Shown here piece after piece: positions 51,946 to 61,057 of a DNA stretch of 64,000 nucleotides. The DNA comes from an uncultured Bacteroidales bacterium. GTDB lineage: Bacteria > Bacteroidota > Bacteroidia > Bacteroidales > Muribaculaceae. The translations under genes were made by a program, and so were the position numbers. How positions within the stretch are numbered: the first letter of the stretch is position 1; each line of letters opens with the position of its first letter. Where the stretch lies: assembly GCA_902774055.1 (NCBI GenBank), contig CACYGX010000010.1:1-64000 (forward strand), given 5' to 3'. The notes beneath the pieces are model-generated. The model did no database searches, had not been told where the DNA came from, and saw nothing but the letters and a program-made list of their open reading frames with translations.

Positions 51946-53078
51946 TCATCCCACATGAGGTCGCGGATAATGCTGTCGCTGAGCATGATGCCATCATCCG
52001 TCAATACATAGCGGTTGCCATCCACTACACGCATATTTCCTGCCGCGATATGTGGCTCAGACTCACGGACGAAATGCCGCCACGCCCTATCGCCAAAGTC
52101 CTCACGCAACCCATCGGCATTCACTCCGCGCGCCGTCCTCAAGCCCAGCATCACACGCTCGTCATAGCGTTCCCAACGCGTCATCTCCTCAATTTCACAG
52201 GCCAGTTCTCCCGCCATGACCTTGCTGATATAGCCATTCAGGTCATGTGGGTTGCTGCGTCGCGTTGTGCCGTCATAGCTGTGTGCCGCTGCTCCCAGGC
52301 CCAAGTAGGGCGTGTCGTTCCAGTAAGATGAATTATGGCGAGAATGATAGCCTGGCAAGGCAAAATTGGAAATCTCATAGTGTTCCAGGCCTTCATCACG
52401 CAGGTCACTGACCAGGATGCGATACATCGACAGGCAGTCATCCTCTGGCACTTCGGCAATTTCGCCACGCTCCCGCTGGCGCCACAATCGGGTTCCCGGT
52501 TCATAGGTCAAGCCGTAGGCCGAAATGTGCTTTGGCCGTAGGGCAATAGCCTGTCTTACCGATTCTTTCCACGACTCAACGGTCTGTCCAGGCAAACCAT
52601 AGATGAGGTCGATGCTGACGTTGTCAATACCAGCATCACGCAGGTTGTGAATGGCGGCTGCAACCTGGGCCGCCGTATGTCGACGGCCAATGAGCCTGAG
52701 AATCGGGTCCTCGAACGACTGCACGCCCATGCTCACACGGTTCACACCCAAGGACTTCACTCCCACACACCACTCCCGCGACACATCGTCGGGATTGGCC
52801 TCGATAGTAAATTCCTCGACCTGAGTCAAATCAATTATTTCACCAAGGCCATTAATGAGACGTGACAACAGCGGGAGCGGCAACTGCGACGGCGTGCCAC
52901 CACCCAAATAAAGCGTAGTGACCGTCTCGCCACGCAACTCACCGTGGCGTAGAGAAGCCTCGGCGAGCAGTGCCTCGACATATTGGGCACCCATTTCGCT
53001 CAACTTCAACGTCGAGAAAAAGTCGCAGTAGCTGCAACGGCTGGCGCAGAACGGTATATGTACATAGATTCCTGCCAT
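51942..53078 (-). CDS. hemW: HemW-type radical SAM protein (heme chaperone)
   Basis: HemW binds heme and a 4Fe-4S cluster; it was formerly named oxygen-independent coproporphyrinogen oxidase-like. The 378-residue protein starts MAGIYVHIPFCASRCSYCDFF, with the radical-SAM CxxxCxxC motif (the extra cysteine typical of HemN is absent). Further segments are LYLGGGTPSQLP, NRVSMGVQSFEDPILRLIGR, SIDLIYGLPGQTVESW and the C-terminal HemN domain (LRTARGVNADGL). The ATG at 53078 is preferred to 53108 since homologues start at MAGIYVHIPFC. Confidence 0.92.
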   Translation of the reverse strand: MAGIYVHIPFCASRCSYCDFFSTLKLSEMGAQYVEALLAEASLRHGELRGETVTTLYLGGGTPSQLPLPLLSRLINGLGEIIDLTQVEEFTIEANPDDVSREWCVGVKSLGVNRVSMGVQSFEDPILRLIGRRHTAAQVAAAIHNLRDAGIDNVSIDLIYGLPGQTVESWKESVRQAIALRPKHISAYGLTYEPGTRLWRQRERGEIAEVPEDDCLSMYRILVSDLRDEGLEHYEISNFALPGYHSRHNSSYWNDTPYLGLGAAAHSYDGTTRRSNPHDLNGYISKVMAGELACEIEEMTRWERYDERVMLGLRTARGVNADGLREDFGDRAWRHFVRESEPHIAAGNMRVVDGNRYVLTDDGIMLSDSIIRDLMWDD

Positions 53079-53219
53079 GAGAACAAAAACAGGCACAAAT
53101 ATACTCATTTCCCCTTACAACGCAGCAAATCACAGGCGGCAGAGCGCCATTTTTCTCATGTTTTTTGTTGTGTTAATAAAATTCTTATTAATAATGTTGT
53201 GGAATGCGCCAAAAATTAG

Positions 53220-53227
53220 TAATTTTG
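53220..53227 (+). promoter_or_regulatory. -7 element of the EF-G2 gene
   Basis: TAATTTTG matches TAnnTTTG; a TTGTGG about 20 nt upstream is the likely -33. Leader length is about 60 nt. Confidence 0.6.
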
Positions 53228-53292
53228 CAGGCTGTTTAGCGACATTAAACAACAATTCACTATATAACAACCATTTAACAACAAAATCACTA

Positions 53293-55440
53293 ATGAAGGT
53301 TTACAAAACAAACGAGATCAAGAACATCTCTCTCGTCGGTGGCAAGGGCGCTGGCAAGACCACTCTCACTGAGTCTATCCTCCTTGAGGGCGGCGCAATC
53401 AGCCGCAGGGGCACCGTCGATGGTGGCAACACCGTGAGCGACAACACCCCCGTTGAGAAGGAGTACGGTTACTCTGTATCTTCCACCGTTTTCTTCGCCG
53501 AGAAGAACGGCAAGAAGCTCAACTTCTTTGACTGCCCGGGTAGTGACGACTTTGTAGGTAACGCTGTTACCGCACTGAACGTTACCGACACCGCAGCGCT
53601 CGTCATTGACGGCCGCAACGGCGTTGACGTGGGTTGCTTGAACAACTTCCGCACCGTTGAGCGCATCGGCAAGCCGCTGATGTTCGTCATCAACCGACTC
53701 GAAGATGAGAAATGCGACTTTGACAACGTATATAACCAGCTGCGTGAGACCTACGGCAACAAGGTCGTAGCTCTGCAGTTCCCCGTGAACGCCGGCCCCG
53801 GCTTTAACAGCGTGGTTGACGTTCTCGCCATGAAGCAGTACACTTGGCCCAAGGACGGTGGCAAGGCTACCGCCAGCGACATTGACGGCGCACACGCCGA
53901 CAAGGCCGAGGAGTATCGCATGGCCCTGCTCGAGATGGCAGCCGAGAATGATGAGGAACTGATGATGAAGTTCCTTGACGAGATGACCCTGAGCGACGAA
54001 GAGGCTATCAAGGGTATCCGCCTGGGTATGGTGGACCGCAGCATCTTCCCCGTGGTGCTCGTCAGCGCTGAGAAGAACATCGGTACCGACCGCATGCTCG
54101 AGATCATGAGCACTATCGTGCCCGACGTTACCGAGATGCCCGCTCCCAAGAACAGCAACGGCGACGAGGTGAAGTATGACGAGAACGGTCCCGTGAGCGT
54201 TTACTTCTTCAAGACCTCGGTAGAGACCCACATCGGTGAGGTATCCTACTTCAAGGTGATGAGCGGCGTGCTCAAGGCTGGTGCCGACCTGACCAACATG
54301 AACCGCGGCAGCAAGGAGCGCCTTGCTCAGATCAACGTGGTTTGTGGCCAGAACAAGACCCCGATCGATGAGATCCACGCTGGTGACATCGGCGCTGCCG
54401 TGAAGCTGAAAGACGTTCGCTGCGGCAACACCCTCAACGAGAAGGGCTGCGAGCACATCTTTGACTTCATCGAGTATCCCGCTCCCAAGTATCAGCGCGC
54501 TATCCGCGCCCTCAACGAGAGCGAGACCGAGAAGCTGGGTGCCGTCCTCAACCGCATGCACGAGGAGGATCCCACCCTGTTGATCGAGCAGAGCAAGGAG
54601 TTGCGCCAGACCATCGTTTCGGGTCAGGGCGAATTCCACCTGCGCACCCTCAAGTGGAACATCGAGAACAACGACAAGATCCAGATCGAGTACCAGGAGC
54701 CCCGCATCCCCTACCGCGAGACCATTACCAAGGCCGCACGTGCCGACTATCGTCACAAGAAGCAGTCTGGTGGTTCAGGTCAGTTCGGTGAGGTTCACCT
54801 GATTGTGGAGCCTTATCGCGAGGGCATGCCCGAACCCGACACCTACAAGTTCGGCAACCAGGAGTACAAGATGAACATCAAGGACAAGCAGGAAATCCCC
54901 ATGGAATGGGGCGGTATGCTGGTTGTCTATAACTGTATCGTCGATGCACGCTTCATCCCCGCTATCGTTAAGGGTATCATGGACCGCATGGAGCAGGGTC
55001 CCTTGACCGGTAGCTATGCTCGCGACGTCCGCGTCTGCATCTACGATGGTAAGATGCACCCGGTTGACAGTAACGAAATCTCGTTCCGTCTGGCAGCCCG
55101 TAACGCCTTCTCGACCGCATTCCGCGATGCTAACCCCAAGGTTCTCGAGCCCGTCTATGACGTTGAGATCCTGTTGCCCGCCGACTGCATGGGTGGTGTA
55201 CAGAGCGACCTGCAGGGCCGCCGCGGCATCATGATGGATATGTCGAGCGCCAATGGTCTGGAGCGCGTTAAGGCCCGCATCCCCTTGAAGGAAATGTCGA
55301 GCTACAGCACTGCCCTGAGCTCCATCTCGGGTGGCCGCGCTTCGTTCAACATGAAGTTCTCGAGCTACGAGCTCGTGCCCGCCGACGTGCAGGCTCAGCT
55401 GCTCAAGGAGTACGAGGAGAGCAAGCAGGACGAGGATTAA
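53293..55440 (+). CDS. EF-G2-type elongation factor G paralogue
   Basis: EF-G moves tRNAs and mRNA through the ribosome. This 715-residue paralogue differs from main EF-G at key GTPase sites. The G1 loop is GGKGAGKTTL rather than HIDAGKTT, and the G3 motif is DCPGSDDF rather than DTPGHVDF, so the catalytic histidine is missing. In Bacteroides a paralogue of this type (EF-G2) supports translocation without GTP hydrolysis and is needed in the gut; that is from published work. Later domains are normal: QSGGSGQFGEVHLIVEP (domain IV) and the C-terminal GGRASFNMKFSSYE. The GG-x-I expected after NCIV at about 54942 is absent. The ATG at 53293 is chosen by homology. Confidence 0.92.
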   Translation: MKVYKTNEIKNISLVGGKGAGKTTLTESILLEGGAISRRGTVDGGNTVSDNTPVEKEYGYSVSSTVFFAEKNGKKLNFFDCPGSDDFVGNAVTALNVTDTAALVIDGRNGVDVGCLNNFRTVERIGKPLMFVINRLEDEKCDFDNVYNQLRETYGNKVVALQFPVNAGPGFNSVVDVLAMKQYTWPKDGGKATASDIDGAHADKAEEYRMALLEMAAENDEELMMKFLDEMTLSDEEAIKGIRLGMVDRSIFPVVLVSAEKNIGTDRMLEIMSTIVPDVTEMPAPKNSNGDEVKYDENGPVSVYFFKTSVETHIGEVSYFKVMSGVLKAGADLTNMNRGSKERLAQINVVCGQNKTPIDEIHAGDIGAAVKLKDVRCGNTLNEKGCEHIFDFIEYPAPKYQRAIRALNESETEKLGAVLNRMHEEDPTLLIEQSKELRQTIVSGQGEFHLRTLKWNIENNDKIQIEYQEPRIPYRETITKAARADYRHKKQSGGSGQFGEVHLIVEPYREGMPEPDTYKFGNQEYKMNIKDKQEIPMEWGGMLVVYNCIVDARFIPAIVKGIMDRMEQGPLTGSYARDVRVCIYDGKMHPVDSNEISFRLAARNAFSTAFRDANPKVLEPVYDVEILLPADCMGGVQSDLQGRRGIMMDMSSANGLERVKARIPLKEMSSYSTALSSISGGRASFNMKFSSYELVPADVQAQLLKEYEESKQDED

Positions 55441-55466
55441 TCCCCACCTGTCCTCCACATTATATA

Positions 55467-55504
55467 ATAATGGGCGACCCACACCGGGCCGCCCATTATT
55501 TTTT
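55467..55504 (+). terminator. Terminator of the EF-G2 gene
   Basis: AATAATGGGC (55467-55476) and an inner GACCC/GGG pair with GCCCATTATT (55491-55500), followed by TTTT. Confidence 0.85.
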
Positions 55505-55575
55505 ATCGGCTGTAGTTTATCGCACCATAAAAGTACGGTAGCTGCCTCTCTACGTAAAAAATCAACGCCCCAAGC

Positions 55576-56094
55576 TTAGTCAATCACTGTGAAACTGTTA
55601 GTGAAGTCATTGAATTTTTGATCCAAGACAGAAGAGTCAGCACTAACTATCAATGAGATAATATATTTATCTTTATTGAACATTACTCCACGATGAACAC
55701 TTCCATCCTGATTCTTGTCACCGATAAAACCAGGATACTTATTGTCTGAGAATAAAACTTTCTCAACATTGACGAAGCCTGAATTCTTCATTTGGTCCAT
55801 CATAGCGTTTAGTTCAACTTCTGACAGATCTTTAAAACCTTTGGGAACTTCTTTCACCACAACTTGGTAACCAATTGCGTTTTCGGGATCGTCAGAAAGC
55901 TCTGTACCAGCGAAATAGGCGTCATTACCCAAACCATGAGATTTTTCATCCTCTAATACGCATGGTGATGTGATCGAGAACCCATATTCTTTAAATACCT
56001 TGGTGAATTCCTTCGATGCATCTTCTTGTTTGGAGTTCTTAGATACACAACTAACACAGGCCAGCAATAAACATATAAAAATAGTCTTTTTCAT
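55576..56094 (-). CDS. Putative lipoprotein, unknown function
   Basis: The 172-residue protein has a lipoprotein signal (MKKTIFICLLLACVSCVSK; the lipidated residue is Cys13 or Cys16). The body is soluble, with regions VVVKEVPKGFKDLSEVELNA and FNKDKYIISLIVSADSSVLD. Codon use is more AT-rich than that of its neighbours, which may indicate recent transfer. No family recognised. It has its own -7 element (TATTTTTG on the minus strand, 56123-56130). Confidence 0.75.
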   Translation of the reverse strand: MKKTIFICLLLACVSCVSKNSKQEDASKEFTKVFKEYGFSITSPCVLEDEKSHGLGNDAYFAGTELSDDPENAIGYQVVVKEVPKGFKDLSEVELNAMMDQMKNSGFVNVEKVLFSDNKYPGFIGDKNQDGSVHRGVMFNKDKYIISLIVSADSSVLDQKFNDFTNSFTVID

Positions 56095-56246
56095 TTTGAT
56101 AATATTAATTGGTTATTGACTGCAAAAATACATCATATTCCTGAGATACTATCAATTCGGGTCAAATTACATCTGGGTTTTAACATTTAGCGTTAAATTT
56201 TTCAGCGAAAAGTGAAAGAAAATTTTGTTTTTTCACAATAAAGTGT

Positions 56247-56254
56247 TAATTTTG
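56247..56254 (+). promoter_or_regulatory. -7 element of rprX-rprY
   Basis: TAATTTTG, with a TTTTG about 20 nt upstream, 46 nt before the rprX ATG. Confidence 0.65.
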
Positions 56255-56300
56255 CCGTTGATTGTTAAAATCAAAGTTTTAAGAAAAGACAACTACTCTC

Positions 56301-57815
56301 ATGAAGAGATCGACGATATGGATATTGACGGTTGTGATGGCGATAGCCCTGCTGGGACTGCTCGCCATGCAGCTCATGTATCTTGAAAAGATGGTGGCCA
56401 TGCGCAACAGCCAGTTCAGCGAGATTGTGATGCGCAGCATGTACAGCGTCTCGACGATGCTGGAACAGAACGAGACCAAATATTTCCTGGATCAGGATCT
56501 GGTCGAGGCCGAGCAAATGTATTCGGGCATCAACCAGAACAGTTTCAACTTCAATGACCGACCCGAAGCCGTCATCGACACGGCACTCAAGACCGAGGAT
56601 CCCAGCATCGTGCGTCCAGCTAACCACAACAAGCTCAAGGACCTTAATGTCAAGGACATCAACGACAGTTACCAGCAGAAGCAGGAAGACATCAAGCAAC
56701 TGTATCTGCACCAGAAGAGCCTGTTGAACGAGGTCATCCTCACTATCCTGAACCATTCCAGCGACCGCCCCATACAAGAGCGTGCCGACAGCGCCACGGT
56801 GGCCAACTACCTGCGCTCGGAGCTGGAATTCAACGGCCTGACCTTGCCCTTTGAGTTCGCCATCGTGAACAGGACCAATGGCATGGTATATAAGACCGAG
56901 GGCTACTCGCCCATGAGCCAGCAGGACGTTTACAGCCTGGTTCTCTTCCCCAATGACCCGAAGAGCAAGCAGAATACGCTCAACGTCACTTTCCCCAACA
57001 AGAGTGACTACATCTTCTCGTCGGTGAAATTCCTGGTGCCCTCGTTGGCCTTCACCTTCCTGCTGCTGGGAGTCTTCCTGTACACCATCTCACTGGCCTT
57101 CAAACAGAAGAAGTTGAGCGAAATCAAGAATGACTTCATCAACAACATGACGCACGAGTTCAAGACGCCCATCTCGTCGATCTCGATAGCGGCCCAAATG
57201 CTCAACGACGACAGTGTGCGCAAGAGTCCCGAAATGCTCAAGCACGTCTCAGGCGTCATCAACGACGAGACCAAGCGCCTGCGCTTCCAGGTCGAGAAGG
57301 TGCTGCAGCTGTCGCTGTTTGACCGCAAAAACGCTACCATGCGACTCGAGGAGGAGGACGCCAACGCCAACATCTACAGCGTCATCAACACCTTTAAACT
57401 CAAGGTCGAGAAATATGGCGGACACATCAATGCCAACCTCGACGCCGAGGATCCCATTATCAATGTGGACCGCATGCACTTCACTAACGTGATCTTCAAC
57501 CTGCTGGACAATGCCGTCAAGTACCGCCGCGAAGATGTGCCCCCCGAACTGACCGTTACCACTGTCAACCCCGACGAGGACCACATCCAAATCACGGTGC
57601 AAGATAACGGCATCGGCATGAAGCGCGAGGACCTGAAGAAGATTTTCGAGAAATTCTACCGCGTTTCCACAGGCAACCGCCACGACGTCAAGGGCTTCGG
57701 ACTTGGTCTGGCCTACGTTCAAAAAATGATTGAACTCTTTGGCGGCTCCATCCGCGCCGAGAGCGAGGTCAATCACGGATCGAAATTTATTATCACATTA
57801 CCACTATACAAATAA
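56301..57815 (+). CDS. rprX: Sensor histidine kinase, RprX-like
   Basis: A two-helix membrane sensor with 504 residues: first helix about 5-25 (WILTVVMAIALLGLLAMQLMY), a periplasmic sensing region of about 215 residues, and a second helix about 240-262 (FLVPSLAFTFLLLGVFLYTI). The kinase part has the H-box NNMTHEFKTPISSIS, N-box FNLLDNAVKYR, G1 VQDNGIGMKRED and G2 GFGLGLAYVQKM. It matches RprX of Bacteroides, whose signal is not firmly known. rprY follows after 12 nt. Confidence 0.92.
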   Translation: MKRSTIWILTVVMAIALLGLLAMQLMYLEKMVAMRNSQFSEIVMRSMYSVSTMLEQNETKYFLDQDLVEAEQMYSGINQNSFNFNDRPEAVIDTALKTEDPSIVRPANHNKLKDLNVKDINDSYQQKQEDIKQLYLHQKSLLNEVILTILNHSSDRPIQERADSATVANYLRSELEFNGLTLPFEFAIVNRTNGMVYKTEGYSPMSQQDVYSLVLFPNDPKSKQNTLNVTFPNKSDYIFSSVKFLVPSLAFTFLLLGVFLYTISLAFKQKKLSEIKNDFINNMTHEFKTPISSISIAAQMLNDDSVRKSPEMLKHVSGVINDETKRLRFQVEKVLQLSLFDRKNATMRLEEEDANANIYSVINTFKLKVEKYGGHINANLDAEDPIINVDRMHFTNVIFNLLDNAVKYRREDVPPELTVTTVNPDEDHIQITVQDNGIGMKREDLKKIFEKFYRVSTGNRHDVKGFGLGLAYVQKMIELFGGSIRAESEVNHGSKFIITLPLYK

Positions 57816-57827
57816 AAAAAGACAATT

Positions 57828-58532
57828 ATGGAAGACAAACTGAGAATTCTGTTATGCGAAGATGACGAAAATCTGGGAACGCTCACCCGTGAGTACCTGG
57901 AGGACAAAGGCTACAAGGCCGAACTGTTTGCCGATGGAGAAGCCGGTTACAAGGCTTTCCTGAAGGGCAAGTACGACATCTGCCTGCTTGACGTGATGAT
58001 GCCCAAGAAGGACGGCTATCAGCTCGCACAGGAGATTCGCGCCGTCAACAGCGACGTGCCCATCATTTTCCTCACCGCTAAGGCGCTGAAAGAAGATATC
58101 CTCGAGGGCTTCAAGATTGGAGCCGATGACTATATCACCAAGCCGTTCTCGATGGAGGAGCTCGTGCTGCGCATCGAGGCCATCCTGCGCCGCGTCAAGG
58201 GCAAGAAGGGCAAGGAAGTCACCGTTTACAAGATTGGCAAGTTCACCTTCGACACCCAGCGTCAAGTCCTGTTCACCGACGACCGCAGCGACAACCTCAC
58301 CACCAAGGAGAGCGAGCTGCTGAGCCTGCTGTGTGCCCACATGAACGAAATCCTGGAGCGCAACTTCGCCCTGAAGACGATTTGGATCGACGACAACTAC
58401 TTCAATGCACGCTCGATGGACGTTTACATCACCAAGTTGCGCAAGAAACTCAAAGACGATCCCAGCATCGAGATCATCAACATCCACGGCAAGGGCTACA
58501 AGCTCATCGCCCCCGAGGTCGAGGCCAAGTAA
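57828..58532 (+). CDS. rprY: Response regulator, RprY-like (OmpR family)
   Basis: The 234-residue regulator has a receiver domain with acidic residues Asp12-Asp13, the phosphorylation site Asp55 (CLLDVMMPKKDGY), and Lys at FLTAKALKED. A winged-helix DNA-binding domain (about 135-230) follows, with LLSLLCAHMNEI and RSMDVYITKLRKKLKDDPS. It matches RprY of Bacteroides, which influences envelope and central metabolic genes. It is paired with the kinase 12 nt upstream and closed by a terminator. Confidence 0.94.
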   Translation: MEDKLRILLCEDDENLGTLTREYLEDKGYKAELFADGEAGYKAFLKGKYDICLLDVMMPKKDGYQLAQEIRAVNSDVPIIFLTAKALKEDILEGFKIGADDYITKPFSMEELVLRIEAILRRVKGKKGKEVTVYKIGKFTFDTQRQVLFTDDRSDNLTTKESELLSLLCAHMNEILERNFALKTIWIDDNYFNARSMDVYITKLRKKLKDDPSIEIINIHGKGYKLIAPEVEAK

Positions 58533-58587
58533 CCCCTAACCCTCTCTCAAAGTCGCTCAGACAATAAGTGTTGAGCAACAGCATGAT

Positions 58588-58621
58588 AGAGACGCAAGTT
58601 ATTTTGCGTCTCTACATTTTT
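58588..58621 (+). terminator. Terminator of rprX-rprY
   Basis: TAGAGACGCAA (58588-58598) pairs with TTGCGTCTCTA (58604-58614), followed by CATTTTTATT. Confidence 0.85.
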
Positions 58622-58678
58622 ATTAATAATACCACATAAAAACCGACCCCAAGAAACTATAGTCTCAAGTCTTTTTAC

Positions 58679-58686
58679 TACCTTTG
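58679..58686 (+). promoter_or_regulatory. -7 element of the acyltransferase gene
   Basis: TACCTTTG matches the consensus, 27 nt before the ATG at 58714. Confidence 0.65.
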
Positions 58687-58713
58687 CCACCAAATAAGCA
58701 CTCTTGACTGGAA

Positions 58714-59436
58714 ATGATTTACCTATACCGTATATATCAGTGGTGCATCGCATCACCCATTATGCTGGTCTGCAGCATCCTCACGGCACTAGTCACCATT
58801 ATCGGCAGCCTGTTCAATCAGGACTTTTGGGGATACTACCCGGCCAAGTGGTGGGCCCGCTTGTGGTGCTGGATACACCTCGTGCGCGTGAAGGTTGTGG
58901 GTCGTGAGCTTATTGACCACGAGACAAGCTATGTGTTTGTCGCCAACCACCAGGGCGCCTATGACATCTTCTCGATCTACGGATTCCTGGGGCACAACTT
59001 CAAGTGGATGATGCGCAAAGGGCTCACCAAGATTCCCATCATCGGCACTGCTTGCCGCATGGCGGGCCACATCATGGTGGACACCCACTCCACCCAGGGC
59101 CTTCGAGACACCATGGCCGCTGCCATGAAGAAACTCCACGGCGGCATGTCGATTGTCGTCTTTCCCGAGGGACGCCGCACCGACACCGGCTTCATGGGAC
59201 CATTCAAAAACGGCGCCTTCAAACTCGCGCTGGAATTTGGCCTCCCCGTTGTCCCTATCACCATCGACGGCAGCTACAAAGTGATGCCTCGCAGCACATT
59301 TAACGTCACTCCCGGGACGATTACACTCACCTTCCATGAGCCTATCCAACATGCTGGCGGCAACGACATCGCCCAGGTGAGTCACCAGTGCCGCACCATC
59401 ATCCAGCAAGACCTGCCCGCCGACCAACGCGACTAA
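58714..59436 (+). CDS. plsC: 1-acyl-sn-glycerol-3-phosphate acyltransferase (PlsC-like)
   Basis: PlsC makes phosphatidic acid from lysophosphatidic acid in phospholipid synthesis. The 240-residue protein has an N-terminal membrane helix (about 12-35) and the acyltransferase motif NHQGAYD (HX4D). Motif III is FPEGRRT, and motif II-like KWMMRKGLTKIP precedes it. The PVVPITIDGSYKVMP segment is motif IV. It stands alone between the rpr system and a convergent phosphatase gene. Ornithine-lipid or other acyltransferase activity is possible. Confidence 0.9.
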   Translation: MIYLYRIYQWCIASPIMLVCSILTALVTIIGSLFNQDFWGYYPAKWWARLWCWIHLVRVKVVGRELIDHETSYVFVANHQGAYDIFSIYGFLGHNFKWMMRKGLTKIPIIGTACRMAGHIMVDTHSTQGLRDTMAAAMKKLHGGMSIVVFPEGRRTDTGFMGPFKNGAFKLALEFGLPVVPITIDGSYKVMPRSTFNVTPGTITLTFHEPIQHAGGNDIAQVSHQCRTIIQQDLPADQRD

Positions 59437-59483
59437 ACTAAAACGACAAGGCATCGCCAGTGGCGATGCCTTGTCGTTTTAGT
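59437..59483. terminator. 47-nt near-perfect palindromic bidirectional terminator
   Basis: Bases 59437-59459 are the exact reverse complement of 59461-59483, leaving a single-base centre (G59460). A and T tracts flank both arms, so it can stop transcription from both convergent genes. Confidence 0.9.
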
Positions 59484-59497
59484 AATCCCAATGAACT

Positions 59498-60247
59498 TTA
59501 CATGGTAATCAAGTCGTTCTTGACCGTGGGCTCGATTTCCTTGCTGAGGCGTTTCCACTCCTTGGAGCAAAGATAGTCCATAATGATGTGGGCATGCTTG
59601 ATGTTGTGCATGTCAGTTCCCAGATAGTCAATCATGCCATTCTTGGCAAACCACAATGCGCTATCGCGAGCCTCCTCGCCAAAGTAACCCGTGAACGACA
59701 GGATATTGATCTGGAAACGGGCTCCAGCGTTGTGCAGCTGCTCGTAACGCTTGCGGCGGCGGGAATAGTAGGTATAGCGCTCGGGATGGGCCAGAATGGT
59801 CTTGTAACCCTTGACCTGCATGTCAAACAGCAGATCGTCGAGGTTCATCAACTCCTGCTGGAACGAATTCTCGAGGAGAATATGGTTACCAGGCATCGGT
59901 ATCAGGTGGTCGGCGGCATACTCCTTGTCGAAGTATTCATCCATGCGGTACTCGGCACTCAGGCTCAAATCGATATTCAGCCCCTCGTCGGTCACTGCAT
60001 CCTTGAGTTTAAGGAAGGCGTCCATCAGACTCTCGCGAGTGTTCTCGAAGGTGACTGCCGTCACATGGGATGTGAGGATGACATGATCAATACCCATTTC
60101 CTGCTCGGCACGCAGCATCTCCAGCGACTGCTCGATAGATTGCGAGCCATGATCCACACCTGGCAAGATGTGGCAATGTACATCAGTATGATAGAAGAGC
60201 TTTACCTGCTCCTTCTTGGTCTTAAAAATATTGCCAAAGAAGCCCAT
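59498..60247 (-). CDS. CpsB/CapC family tyrosine-protein phosphatase
   Basis: These PHP-fold, metal-dependent phosphatases act on tyrosine kinases that control capsule export. The 249-residue protein has the metal motifs DVHCHILPGVDHGS, TSHVTAV, ILAHPERYTYYS and LGTDMHN. Its start at 60247 follows a -7 element on the minus strand (TAAATTTG, 60287-60294). No capsule locus lies in the window, so the substrate is not known. It ends next to the palindromic terminator shared with the convergent acyltransferase gene. Confidence 0.88.
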   Translation of the reverse strand: MGFFGNIFKTKKEQVKLFYHTDVHCHILPGVDHGSQSIEQSLEMLRAEQEMGIDHVILTSHVTAVTFENTRESLMDAFLKLKDAVTDEGLNIDLSLSAEYRMDEYFDKEYAADHLIPMPGNHILLENSFQQELMNLDDLLFDMQVKGYKTILAHPERYTYYSRRRKRYEQLHNAGARFQINILSFTGYFGEEARDSALWFAKNGMIDYLGTDMHNIKHAHIIMDYLCSKEWKRLSKEIEPTVKNDLITM

Positions 60248-60367
60248 ATAATAGTCTTATGAATATCAATAACACAAATTAGCCTGCAAATTTACTCATT
60301 TTTTTCTATTTATCGCCAATTTATCCCACTTTTTTGCGTCAGTAAATTAAAAAACAAAGGAAAAGTT

Positions 60368-60397
60368 TTTGTGGTTCAGAAAAACATTGTACCTTTG
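60368..60397 (+). promoter_or_regulatory. rpmE promoter
   Basis: TTTG (60368-60371) and TACCTTTG (60390-60397), 18 nt apart, form a good Bacteroidetes promoter. The leader is about 65 nt. Confidence 0.75.
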
Positions 60398-60471
60398 CAC
60401 GCCATTACAAAAAGAGGCGTTTACCACCGCCACAACATTGTAAGTTTAACATTTAAAGATATATCGAAAAA

Positions 60472-60726
60472 ATGAAGAAGGATATCCATCCCAGCAACTA
60501 TCGCGAGGTTGCTTTCAAGGACATGTCTAATGAGGAGGTTTTCATCACTCGCAGCACCGTTAACACCAAGGAGACCATCGAAATCGACGGTACCACCTAT
60601 CCCCTGGTAAAGCTCGAGATCACCAACACCTCTCACCCGTTCTTCACCGGTAAGCAGAAGCTCGTCGACACCGCAGGTCGCGTGGACAAGTTCATGCAGC
60701 GCTACGGCAACCGCAAGAAGAAATAA
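60472..60726 (+). CDS. rpmE: Ribosomal protein bL31, type B
   Basis: The 84-residue protein starts [20 protein letters not shown] and has no CxxC pair, so it is the zinc-free type B form of L31. The C-terminal [20 protein letters not shown] is the L31 signature. It has a strong promoter and a 65-nt leader, and a terminator follows after 58 nt. The zinc-free form often replaces the zinc-binding form when zinc is scarce; whether the cell also has the other form is not visible. Confidence 0.96.
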   Translation: MKKDIHPSNYREVAFKDMSNEEVFITRSTVNTKETIEIDGTTYPLVKLEITNTSHPFFTGKQKLVDTAGRVDKFMQRYGNRKKK

Positions 60727-60749
60727 GACAAAGACAACATGGCAATACC

Positions 60750-60767
60750 GCCGTGAGCGCTCACGGC
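60750..60767. repeat. 18-nt perfect palindrome after rpmE
   Basis: GCCGTGAGCGCTCACGGC is its own reverse complement. It lies 23 nt after the stop and might be a protein-binding site or part of the transcript end. Confidence 0.6.
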
Positions 60768-60784
60768 TGGAACGACGAAACAAG

Positions 60785-60824
60785 CGACGCGCCTTCACTA
60801 TTGAGGGCGCGCCGTTTGTTATTT
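60785..60824 (+). terminator. Terminator of rpmE
   Basis: CGACGCGCC (60785-60793) pairs with GGCGCGCCG (60806-60814) with mismatch or G-U pairs, followed by TTTGTTATTT. Confidence 0.7.
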
Positions 60825-60848
60825 CACCGATTGCTCAATCAAGAAATA

Positions 60849-61003
60849 ATGAGTCCAAAACAGTGCGGAAGATGTCAAACGGTGTCTTGAATCCCAACTT
60901 GATGCAGACAAGGGAAACGCCATCTGCCCGCAACGCGGACAGAAGTTGTTCTCATACTTGTTGCCGCAGTTGCGGCAGCGATGGTGATCATCAGTGACAT
61001 GAT
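60849..61003 (+). pseudogene. Possible decayed zinc-ribbon gene
   Basis: Three short plus-strand frames, joined by two frame changes, give MSPKQCGRCQTV, then ESQLDADKGNAICPQRGQKL, then TCCRSCGSDGDHQ. Together they resemble a short zinc-ribbon protein with CxxC pairs, one of which (CPQR) would have lost a cysteine. No intact gene is present. This is a weak reading by eye; the stretch may be non-coding. Confidence 0.3.
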
Positions 61004-61057
61004 AATCAAACGGCTGCTGCCTCTGGCGGAAACGATGTTATTTCTCTAGAAATGAGC

